Of a stretch of DNA of 64,000 nt, positions 43,899 to 53,182 are shown in pieces. The stretch spans positions 16,646 through 80,645 of the forward strand of contig JAJDTR010000046.1 of NCBI GenBank assembly GCA_022827055.1, written 5' to 3'. Both the position numbers and the translations under genes were made by a program. The notes under the pieces are model-generated. The model saw nothing but the letters and a program-made list of their open reading frames with translations. It searched no databases and was not told where the DNA came from. Every line of letters starts with the position of its first letter. The first letter of the stretch is position 1. The stretch is from Candidatus Poribacteria bacterium. GTDB taxonomy: Bacteria > Poribacteria > WGA-4E > JAJDTR01.

Positions 43899-44852
43899 TT
43901 AACGTGGGATCTCCACTTCGGCGAGTAATCTCTCAATTACGTCGTCCGCCGATAGTCCCTCAATCTCCGCCTCCGGCTTCAGAAGCACCCGGTGCCGATA
44001 GACATGAGGAGCTAGCCGCTTCACATCGTCCGGTAAGACGTAATCCCGACCCTGCATTGCGGCGTAAGTCTTGCTCGCCAGCAGCAGCGAGATCGATGCC
44101 CGCGGGCTGCCGCCCAATACGAGGTCATCCGAACTGCGCGAAGCTTCCGCAATACTCACAATGTAGTTGAAGATAGATTCTTCGACCGTGACCGCCTGAA
44201 TTGCCGCTTGGCATTGCTGGAGCAAATCCTTATCAATGACGCCCTCAACCCCGGCATCCGCGAGTTGAGAGGCATCGAAGCCGTTATGATAGTTAATCAG
44301 GATCTGCTGTTCCACCTCGTGACCGGGATAATCAACGCGCAACTTGAATAGGAATCGATCCAGTTGCGCTTCGGGAAGCGGATAAGTGCCCTCGTATTCT
44401 ACCGGATTCTGCGTTGCCAATACCATAAACGGTGCGGCAAGTTCATGGCGGACACCGTCAATACTGACCTGCCGCTCCTCCATACATTCGAGGAGCGCCG
44501 ATTGAGTCTTCGCCGGGGCGCGGTTGATTTCATCCGCCAGCAACACGTTGGTGAAAACCGGTCCCCGTTTAAGGTTGAATTGATGCGTCGCTAAATCATA
44601 AACGCTAGTGCCGACAATATCTGATGGCATGAGGTCCGGCGTGAATTGCACGCGGCTAAATTTACCCGACACCACCATTGCCAATGTTTTCGCGAGCAGC
44701 GTTTTCGCCGTGCCGGGGACACCTTCAAGCAGAACATGCCCTCCCGAAAAGAAACCGACAACCACCAGTTCAAACAGTTCCTCCTGCCCGACAATCACCT
44801 TTCGGGCTTCCTGTTTCATTCTTTCAAAGACGTCTTGAATTAAATCGGACAT
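43899..44852 (-). CDS. moxR: MoxR-family AAA+ ATPase
   Basis: This is a 317-residue protein. The start is ATG 44852, which has a perfect SD (AGGAGG, 4-5 nt upstream); the open frame to 44927 is longer. Walker A GVPGTAKT (44-51), Walker B 'NVLLADEIN' (102-110) and '[16 protein letters not shown]' with the MoxR-type insertion are present, and '[20 protein letters not shown]' is a MoxR signature. MoxR ATPases act as chaperone-like remodelers together with VWA/DUF58 partners, here the next gene. Confidence 0.92.
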   Translation of the reverse strand: MSDLIQDVFERMKQEARKVIVGQEELFELVVVGFFSGGHVLLEGVPGTAKTLLAKTLAMVVSGKFSRVQFTPDLMPSDIVGTSVYDLATHQFNLKRGPVFTNVLLADEINRAPAKTQSALLECMEERQVSIDGVRHELAAPFMVLATQNPVEYEGTYPLPEAQLDRFLFKLRVDYPGHEVEQQILINYHNGFDASQLADAGVEGVIDKDLLQQCQAAIQAVTVEESIFNYIVSIAEASRSSDDLVLGGSPRASISLLLASKTYAAMQGRDYVLPDDVKRLAPHVYRHRVLLKPEAEIEGLSADDVIERLLAEVEIPR

Positions 44853-45086
44853 AGTCCTCCTATGCTGAAACCGAATTTTTCCTTGAAAACTTGGTTTCTT
44901 TTTTGCGCAACCGAGTTGGATGAGCAAACATCAATGGTTGATTTCCTCTCTTCCCAGTGCACATCCGGTGTGGGTGTTTTAAGCCCTAACTCATCGGGAT
45001 TGGTATTATGCTTTTTTAATCGACGCACTCTCTACCTGCTCGGTCTGGATTGACAAATCCAGACCATCAAGCCAGCAATCAACGAA

Positions 45087-45242
45087 GGATCAACTAAGTG
45101 AATGGCGAAAGTTTGAGCGACCGGCGAGAGCGCGATAGGAATCTCATAGAAATCCCTTCTAGCCCGGCTCTACGAGATGTCCTGCTTAACCAATCCTAAT
45201 CCGCGTAATCTGCGTAATCCGTTTAATCCGTTTAATCTGCGA
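45087..45242 (+). repeat. class B repeat followed by 9-bp tandem repeats
   Basis: 45087-45158 reads GGATCAACTAAGTGAATGGC ... GCGATAGGAATCTCATAGAA and belongs to the class B family. 45198-45242 holds five 9-bp units of AATCCGCGT / AATCTGCGT / AATCCGTTT type. Both are in the 542-bp gene-free stretch 44853-45394 upstream of moxR; nothing else recognisable is seen there. Confidence 0.6.
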
Positions 45243-45394
45243 TTCAGACAATTACTAAAATTCACAGGCCTCAGACCTGATTCTTTGAACGAATAGACCA
45301 TTTAATATTATAGTAGATATTGCCAAGATCTCTCGTCAGCACACAAAATTTAGTTCACGTACATCATTCGAACGGCGGGTACAGACAACTTCTC

Positions 45395-46165
45395 TCAAAA
45401 CATCTGGCACAAATCCGAAACACTATCAAGAACCCATGTCGGATTCGCTACCGGGTCATCCAACTGATTCGGTTGGAACTTCCCGGTCTTAACCAAAACG
45501 CTCCTCATTCCCATTCTTTCCGCACCCAAGATGTCGGTTGTGATATCATCGCCAACCATAATCACTTCGCTAGGTGACAGTTGGAGACTATCAAGCGCAA
45601 TATTGAAAAAGAGTTCACTCGGCTTGCCCATTACTTTCGCTGTCTTGTTCGAAGCATGTTCGAGAAGTGCCGCAAACGCGCCGCAATCCAACAGCACCCC
45701 TTCCGCCGAGACCCAATAAGGCGACTTTTGCAGCGCAATGAGTTCGGCGCCATCCATTAACAACCGAAATGCATGATTCAGAGAGCGAAAGTCGAACCTG
45801 TCTCCGTAATCGCCAAGCACGACAAAATCGGGAGACTCATTGTCTGTTGGTATCTCGTTGAAATAAGATTTAACGAAATCATCCACCATAAAGTGGCAGC
45901 GCGCACGGGGTTGCGATCGCAAATAGAGGAGACAATCGTAACTCGCGTTAAATATTTCACTTTCATTGACATCAAACCCCAAGTTCTGCATCTCTTCATG
46001 AAGCATTTTCGGGGTCTTGGCAGTGATATTTGTAAGAAATCGAATTTGATACCCTTTCTCGCGCAAATGCCTTACAGTTTGAACCGCCTCGGGGTAAGGT
46101 TCATTCTTGAAATAGAGCGTGCCATCCAAGTCTATAAGGAAAGCCTTGGGGCTTGCCGTCGTCAT
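45395..46165 (-). CDS. HAD-superfamily phosphatase, subclass IIA (NagD/LHPP-like)
   Basis: This 256-residue protein is read from ATG 46165, with GAGAGAGG just upstream. HAD motif I is 'FLIDLDGTLYF' with D12 and D14, motif II is 'IRFLTNITAKT', and motif IV is 'PSEVIMVGDDITTDILGAER'. The cap domain between motifs II and III is of the type IIA kind, as in NagD and LHPP. The substrate is probably a small phosphomonoester. It sits between a dioxygenase and moxR with its own spacing, so it is not clearly part of either operon. Confidence 0.88.
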   Translation of the reverse strand: MTTASPKAFLIDLDGTLYFKNEPYPEAVQTVRHLREKGYQIRFLTNITAKTPKMLHEEMQNLGFDVNESEIFNASYDCLLYLRSQPRARCHFMVDDFVKSYFNEIPTDNESPDFVVLGDYGDRFDFRSLNHAFRLLMDGAELIALQKSPYWVSAEGVLLDCGAFAALLEHASNKTAKVMGKPSELFFNIALDSLQLSPSEVIMVGDDITTDILGAERMGMRSVLVKTGKFQPNQLDDPVANPTWVLDSVSDLCQMF

Positions 46166-46472
46166 ACCTCTCTCCCCACTCTGTGCAACCGTGCGCAACA
46201 TATTCCGTTAGCGGGCTGGTCAGATTCCTTGGTAGCACGCCATTATCCCTAGCGGAATAATTCTTTCAGCAAGTAACACGTTCTAGTCGGAGTCTCTTTC
46301 CTCGATCCAGAGGATCGAAATGTCAATAGAATGCGATATGTCCATATTCCCGCGCTCCAGAGGAGTGCAATGTGTGTCGTGCATCATAAATTGACCTCGT
46401 TTTTCGCTCTATGACTGGCTTCGAGCGAGTGTTAGTTGATAGGAAGATTCTCAGAACAAGCCGTTCCGTCCA

Positions 46473-47303
46473 TCATGGCGTCCAACACCCCTCTGTGTAC
46501 GCCTTGCGGGTGAACAGTTTCCTGAGCGTCGCATCGGCGCGCGCCATCCATTCGGGCGGAATCTCTTGAGTGTGACGGTGCGGGGGACCTGCCTCCTTGA
46601 AGATGTCGATAGCGAAGATTCGGTACCTTCGTGGAGAATCTAACGGCTTCGCTTCAACCGCATGAAAAATTCGCGCGTTAATATAAACCATGCTACCGGG
46701 TGGCAGGGAAAGCCGCTTCTCTTTGAGCGCGCGTCCAGCCTCGGCGTCGAACTCGCCCGCCAACATCCGCTCCGGTGTCGCGGCTTTGGTCGGCGCAACG
46801 CGGTGGCTGCCGGGGATGACTTTCAGATTACGGTCACCGAGTGTGAATCCGTTTGGATAGTACAGAATCTGCACATAGTACTTGTCACGCTCGGCAAGGT
46901 TGATTGGATTCTCGTGCTTCCAATGGTGATGGTCTTGGTGGTACGGAACTGCCCCAACGCCGCGCGGTGCGATATTCAGGGCGGAATGACAGAAATGATA
47001 GTCGCCGCCGATGGTAGATTGTAACAAGGATGTTATGAAGGGATCGTCAATCAAGCGGTCGCTAAAAAGCCCGCGTTCGTTCCAAGGACGAATGAAATAC
47101 GATTTCGGTTCCCCGCCATTTTGCTCCGACGCATCAAGGTACCGACGCACAGGTGCGTATTCCGTAATTTCCGCGATCAGGTTCCCTCTTGCTTGGTCGG
47201 TGAGGACATCGGGATAAACGATGTAGCCATCGTTATGAAAGGAATCAATATCCGCCTTAGTGGGACCTGACAAGCGAAATAGAGATCTCAGTTCAACTGG
47301 CAT
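46473..47303 (-). CDS. phytanoyl-CoA dioxygenase (PhyH) family protein
   Basis: This is a 276-residue Fe(II)/2-oxoglutarate dioxygenase with start ATG 47303, 8 nt after AAGGAG. The N-terminal 'FHNDGYIVYPDVLTDQARGN', the H-x-D metal motif in 'AVPYHQDHHHWKHE', the distal His in 'VYINARIFHAVEAKP' and the Arg in 'RRYRIFAIDIF' are all present. It is only distantly related to the enzyme at 29568-30638. The substrate is unknown. It appears to be an insertion between the DUF4350 gene and the moxR end of the cluster. The gap 47304-47570 contains repeats only. Confidence 0.88.
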   Translation of the reverse strand: MPVELRSLFRLSGPTKADIDSFHNDGYIVYPDVLTDQARGNLIAEITEYAPVRRYLDASEQNGGEPKSYFIRPWNERGLFSDRLIDDPFITSLLQSTIGGDYHFCHSALNIAPRGVGAVPYHQDHHHWKHENPINLAERDKYYVQILYYPNGFTLGDRNLKVIPGSHRVAPTKAATPERMLAGEFDAEAGRALKEKRLSLPPGSMVYINARIFHAVEAKPLDSPRRYRIFAIDIFKEAGPPHRHTQEIPPEWMARADATLRKLFTRKAYTEGCWTP

Positions 47304-47375
47304 GAATTTCACTCCTTCCGTTCACATTTACACATGTTCATGCAAACCTATGAGCTCGACTTTGTATATTTGTAG

Positions 47376-47564
47376 GGTGGGCACCGCCCACCGTCTCTTG
47401 TAGGCTGGGATCAACCATGGAATAACGAGGGCGATACAGATTCCCCTGCCGATTATGACTCCCAATTACCCCAAATGCCTATAGAATTAAACTTTACATT
47501 TCGACCGAGGGCGCAAACGGAAATCTTCCAACCTTCCGTTCTTCCATCCTTCCAATCTTCCACC
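47376..47564 (+). repeat. cluster of short intergenic repeats
   Basis: A 7-bp palindrome GGTGGGC-ACC-GCCCACC (47376-47392) comes first. A class B copy follows (47400-47448, TAGGCTGGGATCAACCATGG onward), and then the 'AAATCTTCCAACCTTCC' repeat (47521-47564), shared with 17534-17573. All lie in the gap between the DUF4350 and PhyH genes. Confidence 0.5.
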
Positions 47565-47570
47565 GTAACT

Positions 47571-48722
47571 CTATTGAGTTCTTCGGCGATGTGTTGGTCT
47601 TGTACGCCCGATTTTCGCCCTATCACAATATGCCTCAACTTGCTTCGCAAGTGAAAGCAGCCGGGCTTCTGAAACGTCACTCCGCGGTTCCAACTCCGCT
47701 AGCAGCGTTTGAAGTTCCTCGGTATCAATCGGTTTCCGTCTGGCGATTTCATCCACGAAGTCGGCGGTCTCCAGATTCGGGTTGATATGCCACCGCGCCG
47801 CAAGATTTGACCGAAATGTATCGCGTATCTGCTTCAAAACTGCACGACGCGTATCCCCTTTCTGATACAATGCGGTCATGGCGTGCACATACTCCGAACT
47901 GACGCGCCTGTGTGTATCCTCCAGCGTTAACGGCATACCGAATCGTCTTCCGCGAAGAATCAGAAACAGGAAGACAATCGCTCCAATATAAACGACGCCC
48001 AAACCACCCGACGTATTGAACAACAGATACGTCAACGGGTCTGCTTCGGACGCCGAGCCAGCGGCATAGTAGTATTTTTGGGCGAGTCCCACTCGCGCGC
48101 GGCGAGGAAACGTCGTCATTAAATTGTATAGGAATGCCGCATTTCTATCGTCCCGTAAACCGCGCTTGGTAAAAATATCGGGGCAGGAAAAAAAATATGC
48201 GCGCCCCTCTCCTTCATGGAATGTTACAACTGAATAGTCCATGCCCTGTCCGAAGAGCGGCGCGATATCTCTCGCCGTTGGGTGGATGGCGTAATCCGTA
48301 GTGGAGTAGATTTCGTCCACCGGACGATTTTGAAAGATGGACTCAGTTGGGATTCGGCGTGAAACCCTCAACGGGTTTGATGCTCTACGAATCTCCAATC
48401 CGTAGTCCAGCAACAACAAATCAAGCGCTTCGTTCTCCCCCGCCGCAATCAGGGTGCCGCCCTCTTTTACGAATCCATGTATCTCCTCAATATCTTCCTC
48501 TTCTAATCCTCGACGAAGATCCCAAAGAAATAGCACGTCTAATCGACCCAGCCGAGCAGGCTGCGTCGCGTTTATCTTCGTCACGCGAAATTTCGAAGCC
48601 CGCATAACACGATAAAGCACGCTCTCATTCACAAGGGAATCACACGAAAATTGGAAAAAAGCAATTACAACCAGCGCAATGCTGTGAATACAATTATGGG
48701 CGATTCCCACCTGAGATTTCAT
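47571..48722 (-). CDS. DUF4350 domain protein
   Basis: This is a 383-residue protein. The start ATG at 48722 overlaps the previous stop as ATGA, the classical coupled arrangement; the longer frame to 48803 is inside the DUF4129 gene. The N-terminus is hydrophobic ending 'FFQFSC' (possible lipoprotein). The DUF4350 core 'LFLWDLRRGLEEEDIEEIHG', 'FVKEGGTLIAAGENEALDLL' is followed by one membrane helix ('VYIGAIVFLFLILRGRRFG') and a helical C-terminal tail ('VSSEYVHAMTALYQKG'). DUF4350 proteins are regular partners of MoxR, DUF58 and DUF4129, with unknown function. Confidence 0.82.
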   Translation of the reverse strand: MKSQVGIAHNCIHSIALVVIAFFQFSCDSLVNESVLYRVMRASKFRVTKINATQPARLGRLDVLFLWDLRRGLEEEDIEEIHGFVKEGGTLIAAGENEALDLLLLDYGLEIRRASNPLRVSRRIPTESIFQNRPVDEIYSTTDYAIHPTARDIAPLFGQGMDYSVVTFHEGEGRAYFFSCPDIFTKRGLRDDRNAAFLYNLMTTFPRRARVGLAQKYYYAAGSASEADPLTYLLFNTSGGLGVVYIGAIVFLFLILRGRRFGMPLTLEDTHRRVSSEYVHAMTALYQKGDTRRAVLKQIRDTFRSNLAARWHINPNLETADFVDEIARRKPIDTEELQTLLAELEPRSDVSEARLLSLAKQVEAYCDRAKIGRTRPTHRRRTQ

Positions 48723-49441
48723 CTGTTCGTTAAGTACACTTTTTTCAACATATCTCGATAATCGGCGACGGTATCCGCGTCGCACGGTTTGTAGCCGTAC
48801 CAAACATCGTCGAACACCTGAATCGCCGGTCCCAGCGCTTGTTGCAATTCAGCGTGCGCCCCCAATGTGTGAAGATATTCCAGATTGGTCAAACTCTTGT
48901 CGTAAGTGAGCATACCGCGCTCCTGGAGATTGAGGATAGCCGACAAATAGAGAAAGCGGAGCGCTTCTCTAAAGTTCTTTGATTCCGCAGCCTTTTCAGA
49001 ATGCGTTAGAGCTTCCTGCTCAGTCGCCACGCTTTCGGTTGGGGATTCAGTTTCCTCATGCCGCACCTCGGCAACCAAATTCGTGCGAATCTGTTGGATG
49101 AAGAAAATGCTTACGACGACCAGAAGGATGCAGCCCAGCGGGATAAGAACGTGGCTGAGATTGATATCCATTTCACTGCGAGGAGCGAGGAACTTACTGA
49201 GAAAATCCTCATACTCCTCAAAGGAAACTTCCATCGTATCTTGGCTCGTTTCTACCTCTTCCCTAAACCGCATCTCCTCTGTCTCGACTGCAAACAGAAC
49301 GGGGATAGCCGTAAAAAAGAGAATCACACAGATGGGAGTCTTAAAATTTGAAAAGATCTTCACAATGTCTGAGTAAAATCCGACTCGGATGATTGTGGAA
49401 CTGCGAACTGGCGTGGGTGGAAGCTGCACGGACGTATTCAT
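48719..49441 (-). CDS. DUF4129 domain membrane protein
   Basis: This 240-residue protein has two membrane helices ('PICVILFFTAIPVLFAV' and 'VLIPLGCILLVVVSIFF'), an acidic linker and the C-terminal DUF4129 domain. That domain reads 'NFREALRFLYLSAILNLQER', 'TNLEYL', 'FDDVWYGYKPCDADTVADYR'. It is coupled by ATGA-type overlaps to both neighbours (4 nt with the upstream membrane gene and 4 nt with DUF4350). This fixes the gene order membrane protein - DUF4129 - DUF4350 as one operon. DUF4129 is occasionally found in transglutaminase or MoxR systems. Confidence 0.85.
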   Translation of the reverse strand: MNTSVQLPPTPVRSSTIIRVGFYSDIVKIFSNFKTPICVILFFTAIPVLFAVETEEMRFREEVETSQDTMEVSFEEYEDFLSKFLAPRSEMDINLSHVLIPLGCILLVVVSIFFIQQIRTNLVAEVRHEETESPTESVATEQEALTHSEKAAESKNFREALRFLYLSAILNLQERGMLTYDKSLTNLEYLHTLGAHAELQQALGPAIQVFDDVWYGYKPCDADTVADYRDMLKKVYLTNR

Positions 49442-50439
49442 GCCTCTTCGCTCGTCACGTGAATCTCAATGTCGAAACCCTCTTTCCGAATTCGAAGGTC
49501 GAAGTAAACGAGCGTAACGCCTATGACACCGACTGGAAGAATTAGGCAAAAAATGGCGTAATCGAGACTGCTCCAAATGGCGTATCGGGCAAAACTCCGC
49601 CAAGACGTAGGTTCCGGCAGTTCCAGAGCGAACAAACTCTCCAATGTATCTAGTAGATTCACGTCTTCTTGCGGCACCTCCTCACCATTTTGCGCATCAC
49701 CCGTCAGGCCGCTAATGAGTCCCCAAGACATAGGAAGAATGCTAAGAATGATGGATGTCAGAAGAAAAATCCCTATTACCACCCCAAATACCCGCCACCA
49801 GCCGCCTTTGACCAGTTCACCGCTGCGCTTAAGCGACTGGACTGCAGATTTTTCTTCAAACACCGCCGCTAGACTACAGAAAATCCAACGTACTCCGACA
49901 CAGAATGCTGCCAAAAGAAATATGTAGTCGATAACGTAGTCCGCGATCTCGGGCAGATAGATTTCACAAAGAAACAATTGGTCCGATCCGAGACATAAGA
50001 GTGCCAACGGGAAGTCCCATCCGAGACGATAAAGAAGAATTAACGGTATTATCACTATCCCGTAAAGGAGCCCACTAACAAAGAATGGCCAAAACCGACG
50101 TTTGGTCTGCCTGAACGCCGCACGGGCTGTAAGGCGTTTGACCAAGTAAACTTGGGTGGCTCCGACGAAAAGCGTACCTATGACGGCAAACATCGCTAAA
50201 TTTGCGACGAATGAGGTGACCAAGAAAACAAGACGACCAACTCCAATGATACTGCTCAAATCGTCGGCAGAAGGGAGCAAAAGCGCGGAAAGCCCATTCA
50301 CTAGATCCGCCGCTAATGCGATAACATAATAAACGCTACAGATGCTTGCAAACAGTCGAAAATTGCCTCGATAGAGGCTAAACATGGAGTCCAGAATATC
50401 CGTGACCCCCATCGGTTGAGGCGATGCCATGGTCGACAC
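49438..50439 (-). CDS. polytopic membrane protein, array copy 1
   Basis: This 333-residue protein opens with 'PQPMGVTDILDSMFSLYRGN', shared by all four array members, and has about six membrane segments. The second half includes 'VRWIFCSLAAVFEEKSAVQS', 'LKRSGELVKGGWWRVFGVVI' and ends 'GVTLVYFDLRIRKEGFDIE'. This resembles the membrane domain family related to glycerophosphodiester phosphodiesterase membrane domains/DUF975-type proteins found in Gram-positives and Poribacteria. It overlaps the DUF4129 start by 4 nt, so it heads that operon. Function unknown. Confidence 0.8.
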   Translation of the reverse strand: MSTMASPQPMGVTDILDSMFSLYRGNFRLFASICSVYYVIALAADLVNGLSALLLPSADDLSSIIGVGRLVFLVTSFVANLAMFAVIGTLFVGATQVYLVKRLTARAAFRQTKRRFWPFFVSGLLYGIVIIPLILLYRLGWDFPLALLCLGSDQLFLCEIYLPEIADYVIDYIFLLAAFCVGVRWIFCSLAAVFEEKSAVQSLKRSGELVKGGWWRVFGVVIGIFLLTSIILSILPMSWGLISGLTGDAQNGEEVPQEDVNLLDTLESLFALELPEPTSWRSFARYAIWSSLDYAIFCLILPVGVIGVTLVYFDLRIRKEGFDIEIHVTSEEA

Positions 50440-50550
50440 TTCACCGTCACTTGCTTGTTATGAATCCCTGGGGTGTGGCATTTTGGCGTCTAAGTGTTAG
50501 AGACGGGCAGGTTAGCCGGAGTTGTAATGCGCCACACATCCCCACGGCTA

Positions 50551-51501
50551 TCACACCGGCTCACTGGTCACGCGCATCTCGATATCGAAACCCTCTATCC
50601 GAATTCGGCGGTCAAAGTAAACAAGGGTCACGCCGATGAAGCTGATTGGGAACATCAAACAATTAATGGCTAAACTGATAAAGTTTTGAATTGAATAAGC
50701 GATTAATTCTTTCCAAGTCGTCAGTTGCGGCAAGAGGATCTGTCGCCATATTTCCGCCAAATCTCCGTCACCATCCATCGACGGCGAGAAATATTGTCGC
50801 AGCCTTTCCACCAAATCTCCATTTTCACCCATCACATGCGTTATGCCGAGCACGAACGACAATGAGATTTGAATTATGGACTGGACGAAGAAAAGAAGCA
50901 GAAAAATCGCTATCATCATACCGAAAATTCTCCACCACCCGCCCTTAACCAACTCACTGCTGCGCTTGAGCGCCTTGACTGCCGATTTTTCTTCAAATAC
51001 GGCTGCCAGGCTGCAAAAAATCCAACGAAATGCAAAAAAGATAGCTAACGGAATGCCGAGGCAAGTTATCATCAATAGTCCTACAACCAAACCATAGAGG
51101 AAATTGCTCCCGACGTACGGCCAAAATCTGCGTTCCGTTCGCTTGAACGCTGCGCTGGCGGTAATCTCCCTACCCAAGAAGGTTTCAGCGCTTCCGAAGA
51201 CGATTGCGCTTATGACAAACAGCATAACCACGGCGCCAACCAATTCGAAGGCAACGGAAACTAGCATCAACGTGCCGAATTCACCCGAGTTGGAGGCGTA
51301 AACCGTAGAAATGCCAATCAGCAGATCGGTAACCCATCCGTAGACTAAATAGACGCTGCAAATGGTTAAAAAAAGTCGGAAATGGTTGCGATAAAGGCTA
51401 AACATGTTGTCCAGAATGTCGCCGAACCCCATCGGTTGAAGCCGTGCCGCGTGCCTGTCTTCGCTGTCGCTTGCTTGAAGTGAATCGTTAGGTTGTAACA
51501 T
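50551..51501 (-). CDS. polytopic membrane protein, array copy 2
   Basis: This is a 316-residue paralogue of array copy 1; start ATG 51501 (MLQPNDS), as the frame to 51651 has no conserved sequence and copy 3 also begins MLQxNDS. It contains 'LQPMGFGDILDNMFSLYRNH', 'FRWIFCSLAAVFEEKSAVKA', 'RSSELVKGGWWRIFGMMIAI' and ends 'RRIRIEGFDIEMRVTSEPV'. About six membrane helices. The gap 51502-51807 to copy 3 holds no gene. Confidence 0.8.
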   Translation of the reverse strand: MLQPNDSLQASDSEDRHAARLQPMGFGDILDNMFSLYRNHFRLFLTICSVYLVYGWVTDLLIGISTVYASNSGEFGTLMLVSVAFELVGAVVMLFVISAIVFGSAETFLGREITASAAFKRTERRFWPYVGSNFLYGLVVGLLMITCLGIPLAIFFAFRWIFCSLAAVFEEKSAVKALKRSSELVKGGWWRIFGMMIAIFLLLFFVQSIIQISLSFVLGITHVMGENGDLVERLRQYFSPSMDGDGDLAEIWRQILLPQLTTWKELIAYSIQNFISLAINCLMFPISFIGVTLVYFDRRIRIEGFDIEMRVTSEPV

Positions 51502-51807
51502 TCTTTCTACCCCCATGCAAAAATAGCCGCTAAACGCCAAACTATCAACAACTTCCTTTTTACCAGTAAATTTGTTGTAATGGTTAAACAGCCCATTACT
51601 GTTGTGTGAGGCCGGGAGATGGCCTTGGCCACATTTCCCATCGAACGACATATCAGATACGCTGCTGATATTGCCTAAGCAAGTCCTTCCCCGCGCGGAA
51701 AAATCAATTCGTCAGCTTTCTTCACCCATGGAAGACGTGCGGATTACCGCCGCCGTTATCTTCCTCGTCCTCCAATGTCGATGCCTCGGGGTGACCGCGT
51801 CGACTCG

Positions 51808-52779
51808 TTACGTCGGTTCGCTCGTCGCCCGCATTTCAATGTCGAAACCTTCCTTTCGAATTCGTTGGTCGAAATAGACCATCGTTGCACCAATAATGCC
51901 GACCGGCAACATTAGGCTAGTGATGGCGAGACCGACGAAGTTCCGAATTGAATAAGCGATAAACTCATCCCAGGTTGTCAGTTGTGGTATAAACATTTGT
52001 TGCAACATTTCCAACGAATTCCCATCTCCACCCATCGTTTGCGATAAGCCGAGCACGAACAATAAAGAAAATTGAAGTATGGATTGAACGAAGAAAACCA
52101 GCAGAAAAATCCCGATCATCATACCGAAAACACGCCACCACCCGCCTTTGACCAATTCATTGCTGCGCCTGAGAGCCCTGACTGCCGATTTTTCTTCAAA
52201 CAGCGCCGCTTGGCTACAGAAAATCCAACAAACGCCAACAAAAAGCGCAGCAATGACACTGATGATTCCAACAACCAATATCGCGGCAAGCGACCTCCAA
52301 ATTCCGGAAACTAAGAGGCCAAGAAGTATGACGTTGGGCACAATCAACGCTATAACCACTATACCATAAAGAAGATTGCTAAAAAAGAATGACCAAAACC
52401 TGCGTTTTGTTTGCTTAAATGCCATTCCGGCAGTAATAGGTTTGCCCAAGAAGACTTGAGCGCTTACGAAGACGAGTCCGCCTATAACAAACAGCATAAC
52501 TACGGTGTTAATCAAAGAAAGAATACCGGTTACTACGGCTAGCATCAACATATTGAATTCTCCAGCGCCGGTGGCGGAAACCGTGGCGCAACCAATTAAT
52601 AGATTGACGACGAATCCGCAGATAAAATAGACGCTGCAAATGGTCACAAACAATCGGAAATGGTTGCGATATAGGCTAAACATGTTGTCCAGTATATCAT
52701 TGAACCCCATCGGTTGAAGCGATGCCGCAGCCGGCTCTTCACCGTTGTTCAATCCTGATGAATCATTTGATTGTAACAT
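51808..52779 (-). CDS. polytopic membrane protein, array copy 3
   Basis: This 323-residue paralogue starts at ATG 52779 with GGGGAGAG upstream. Shared blocks are 'LQPMGFNDILDNMFSLYRNH', 'VCWIFCSQAALFEEKSAVRA', 'RSNELVKGGWWRVFGMMIGI' and 'RIRKEGFDIEMRATSEPT'. It is most similar to copy 2, indicating recent duplication. The 400 bp upstream (52780-53182) hold a small palindrome (GCAGGG...CCCTGC at 52841-52859) and no gene. Confidence 0.8.
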   Translation of the reverse strand: MLQSNDSSGLNNGEEPAAASLQPMGFNDILDNMFSLYRNHFRLFVTICSVYFICGFVVNLLIGCATVSATGAGEFNMLMLAVVTGILSLINTVVMLFVIGGLVFVSAQVFLGKPITAGMAFKQTKRRFWSFFFSNLLYGIVVIALIVPNVILLGLLVSGIWRSLAAILVVGIISVIAALFVGVCWIFCSQAALFEEKSAVRALRRSNELVKGGWWRVFGMMIGIFLLVFFVQSILQFSLLFVLGLSQTMGGDGNSLEMLQQMFIPQLTTWDEFIAYSIRNFVGLAITSLMLPVGIIGATMVYFDQRIRKEGFDIEMRATSEPT

Positions 52780-53182
52780 TTTCTCTCCCCTTGTTCTCAA
52801 ATGGTTTGACTCGCGCGGCAACAGGCGCCCGCGTCGGTATGCAGGGTATCTCGCCCTGCAACGCTAGGAGGTTGCGATCGGGAGATCGGTCCCACGGGGA
52901 TTGGAATGTAAAAACATGCAAAAAACTGCTCTGCCGTGAACCGCTATGAACTCAATCGCCCAATTCCTATGGTAAATCACAGCCGATCCATGACGTACAA
53001 ATTCCTGAGCAATGATAGCACAGCCCAATAGGATTGTAAAGAAGTGCCAAGAGGTCTCGGTGTCCCTTCGCCGAGAGATGCATCGGATACGGCGCTATAT
53101 CGTCACTGCGAGTCCTGCCGGCGGGAAAACTCAATCGAATCGTGGTTTTTCCTCACGCGTTGTTAAACCGCAGCGCGCGTCA

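Noticed and set aside
45198..45242. possible CRISPR-like array
   Set aside because: Units are 9 bp with no spacers, a simple tandem repeat; no cas genes in the window.
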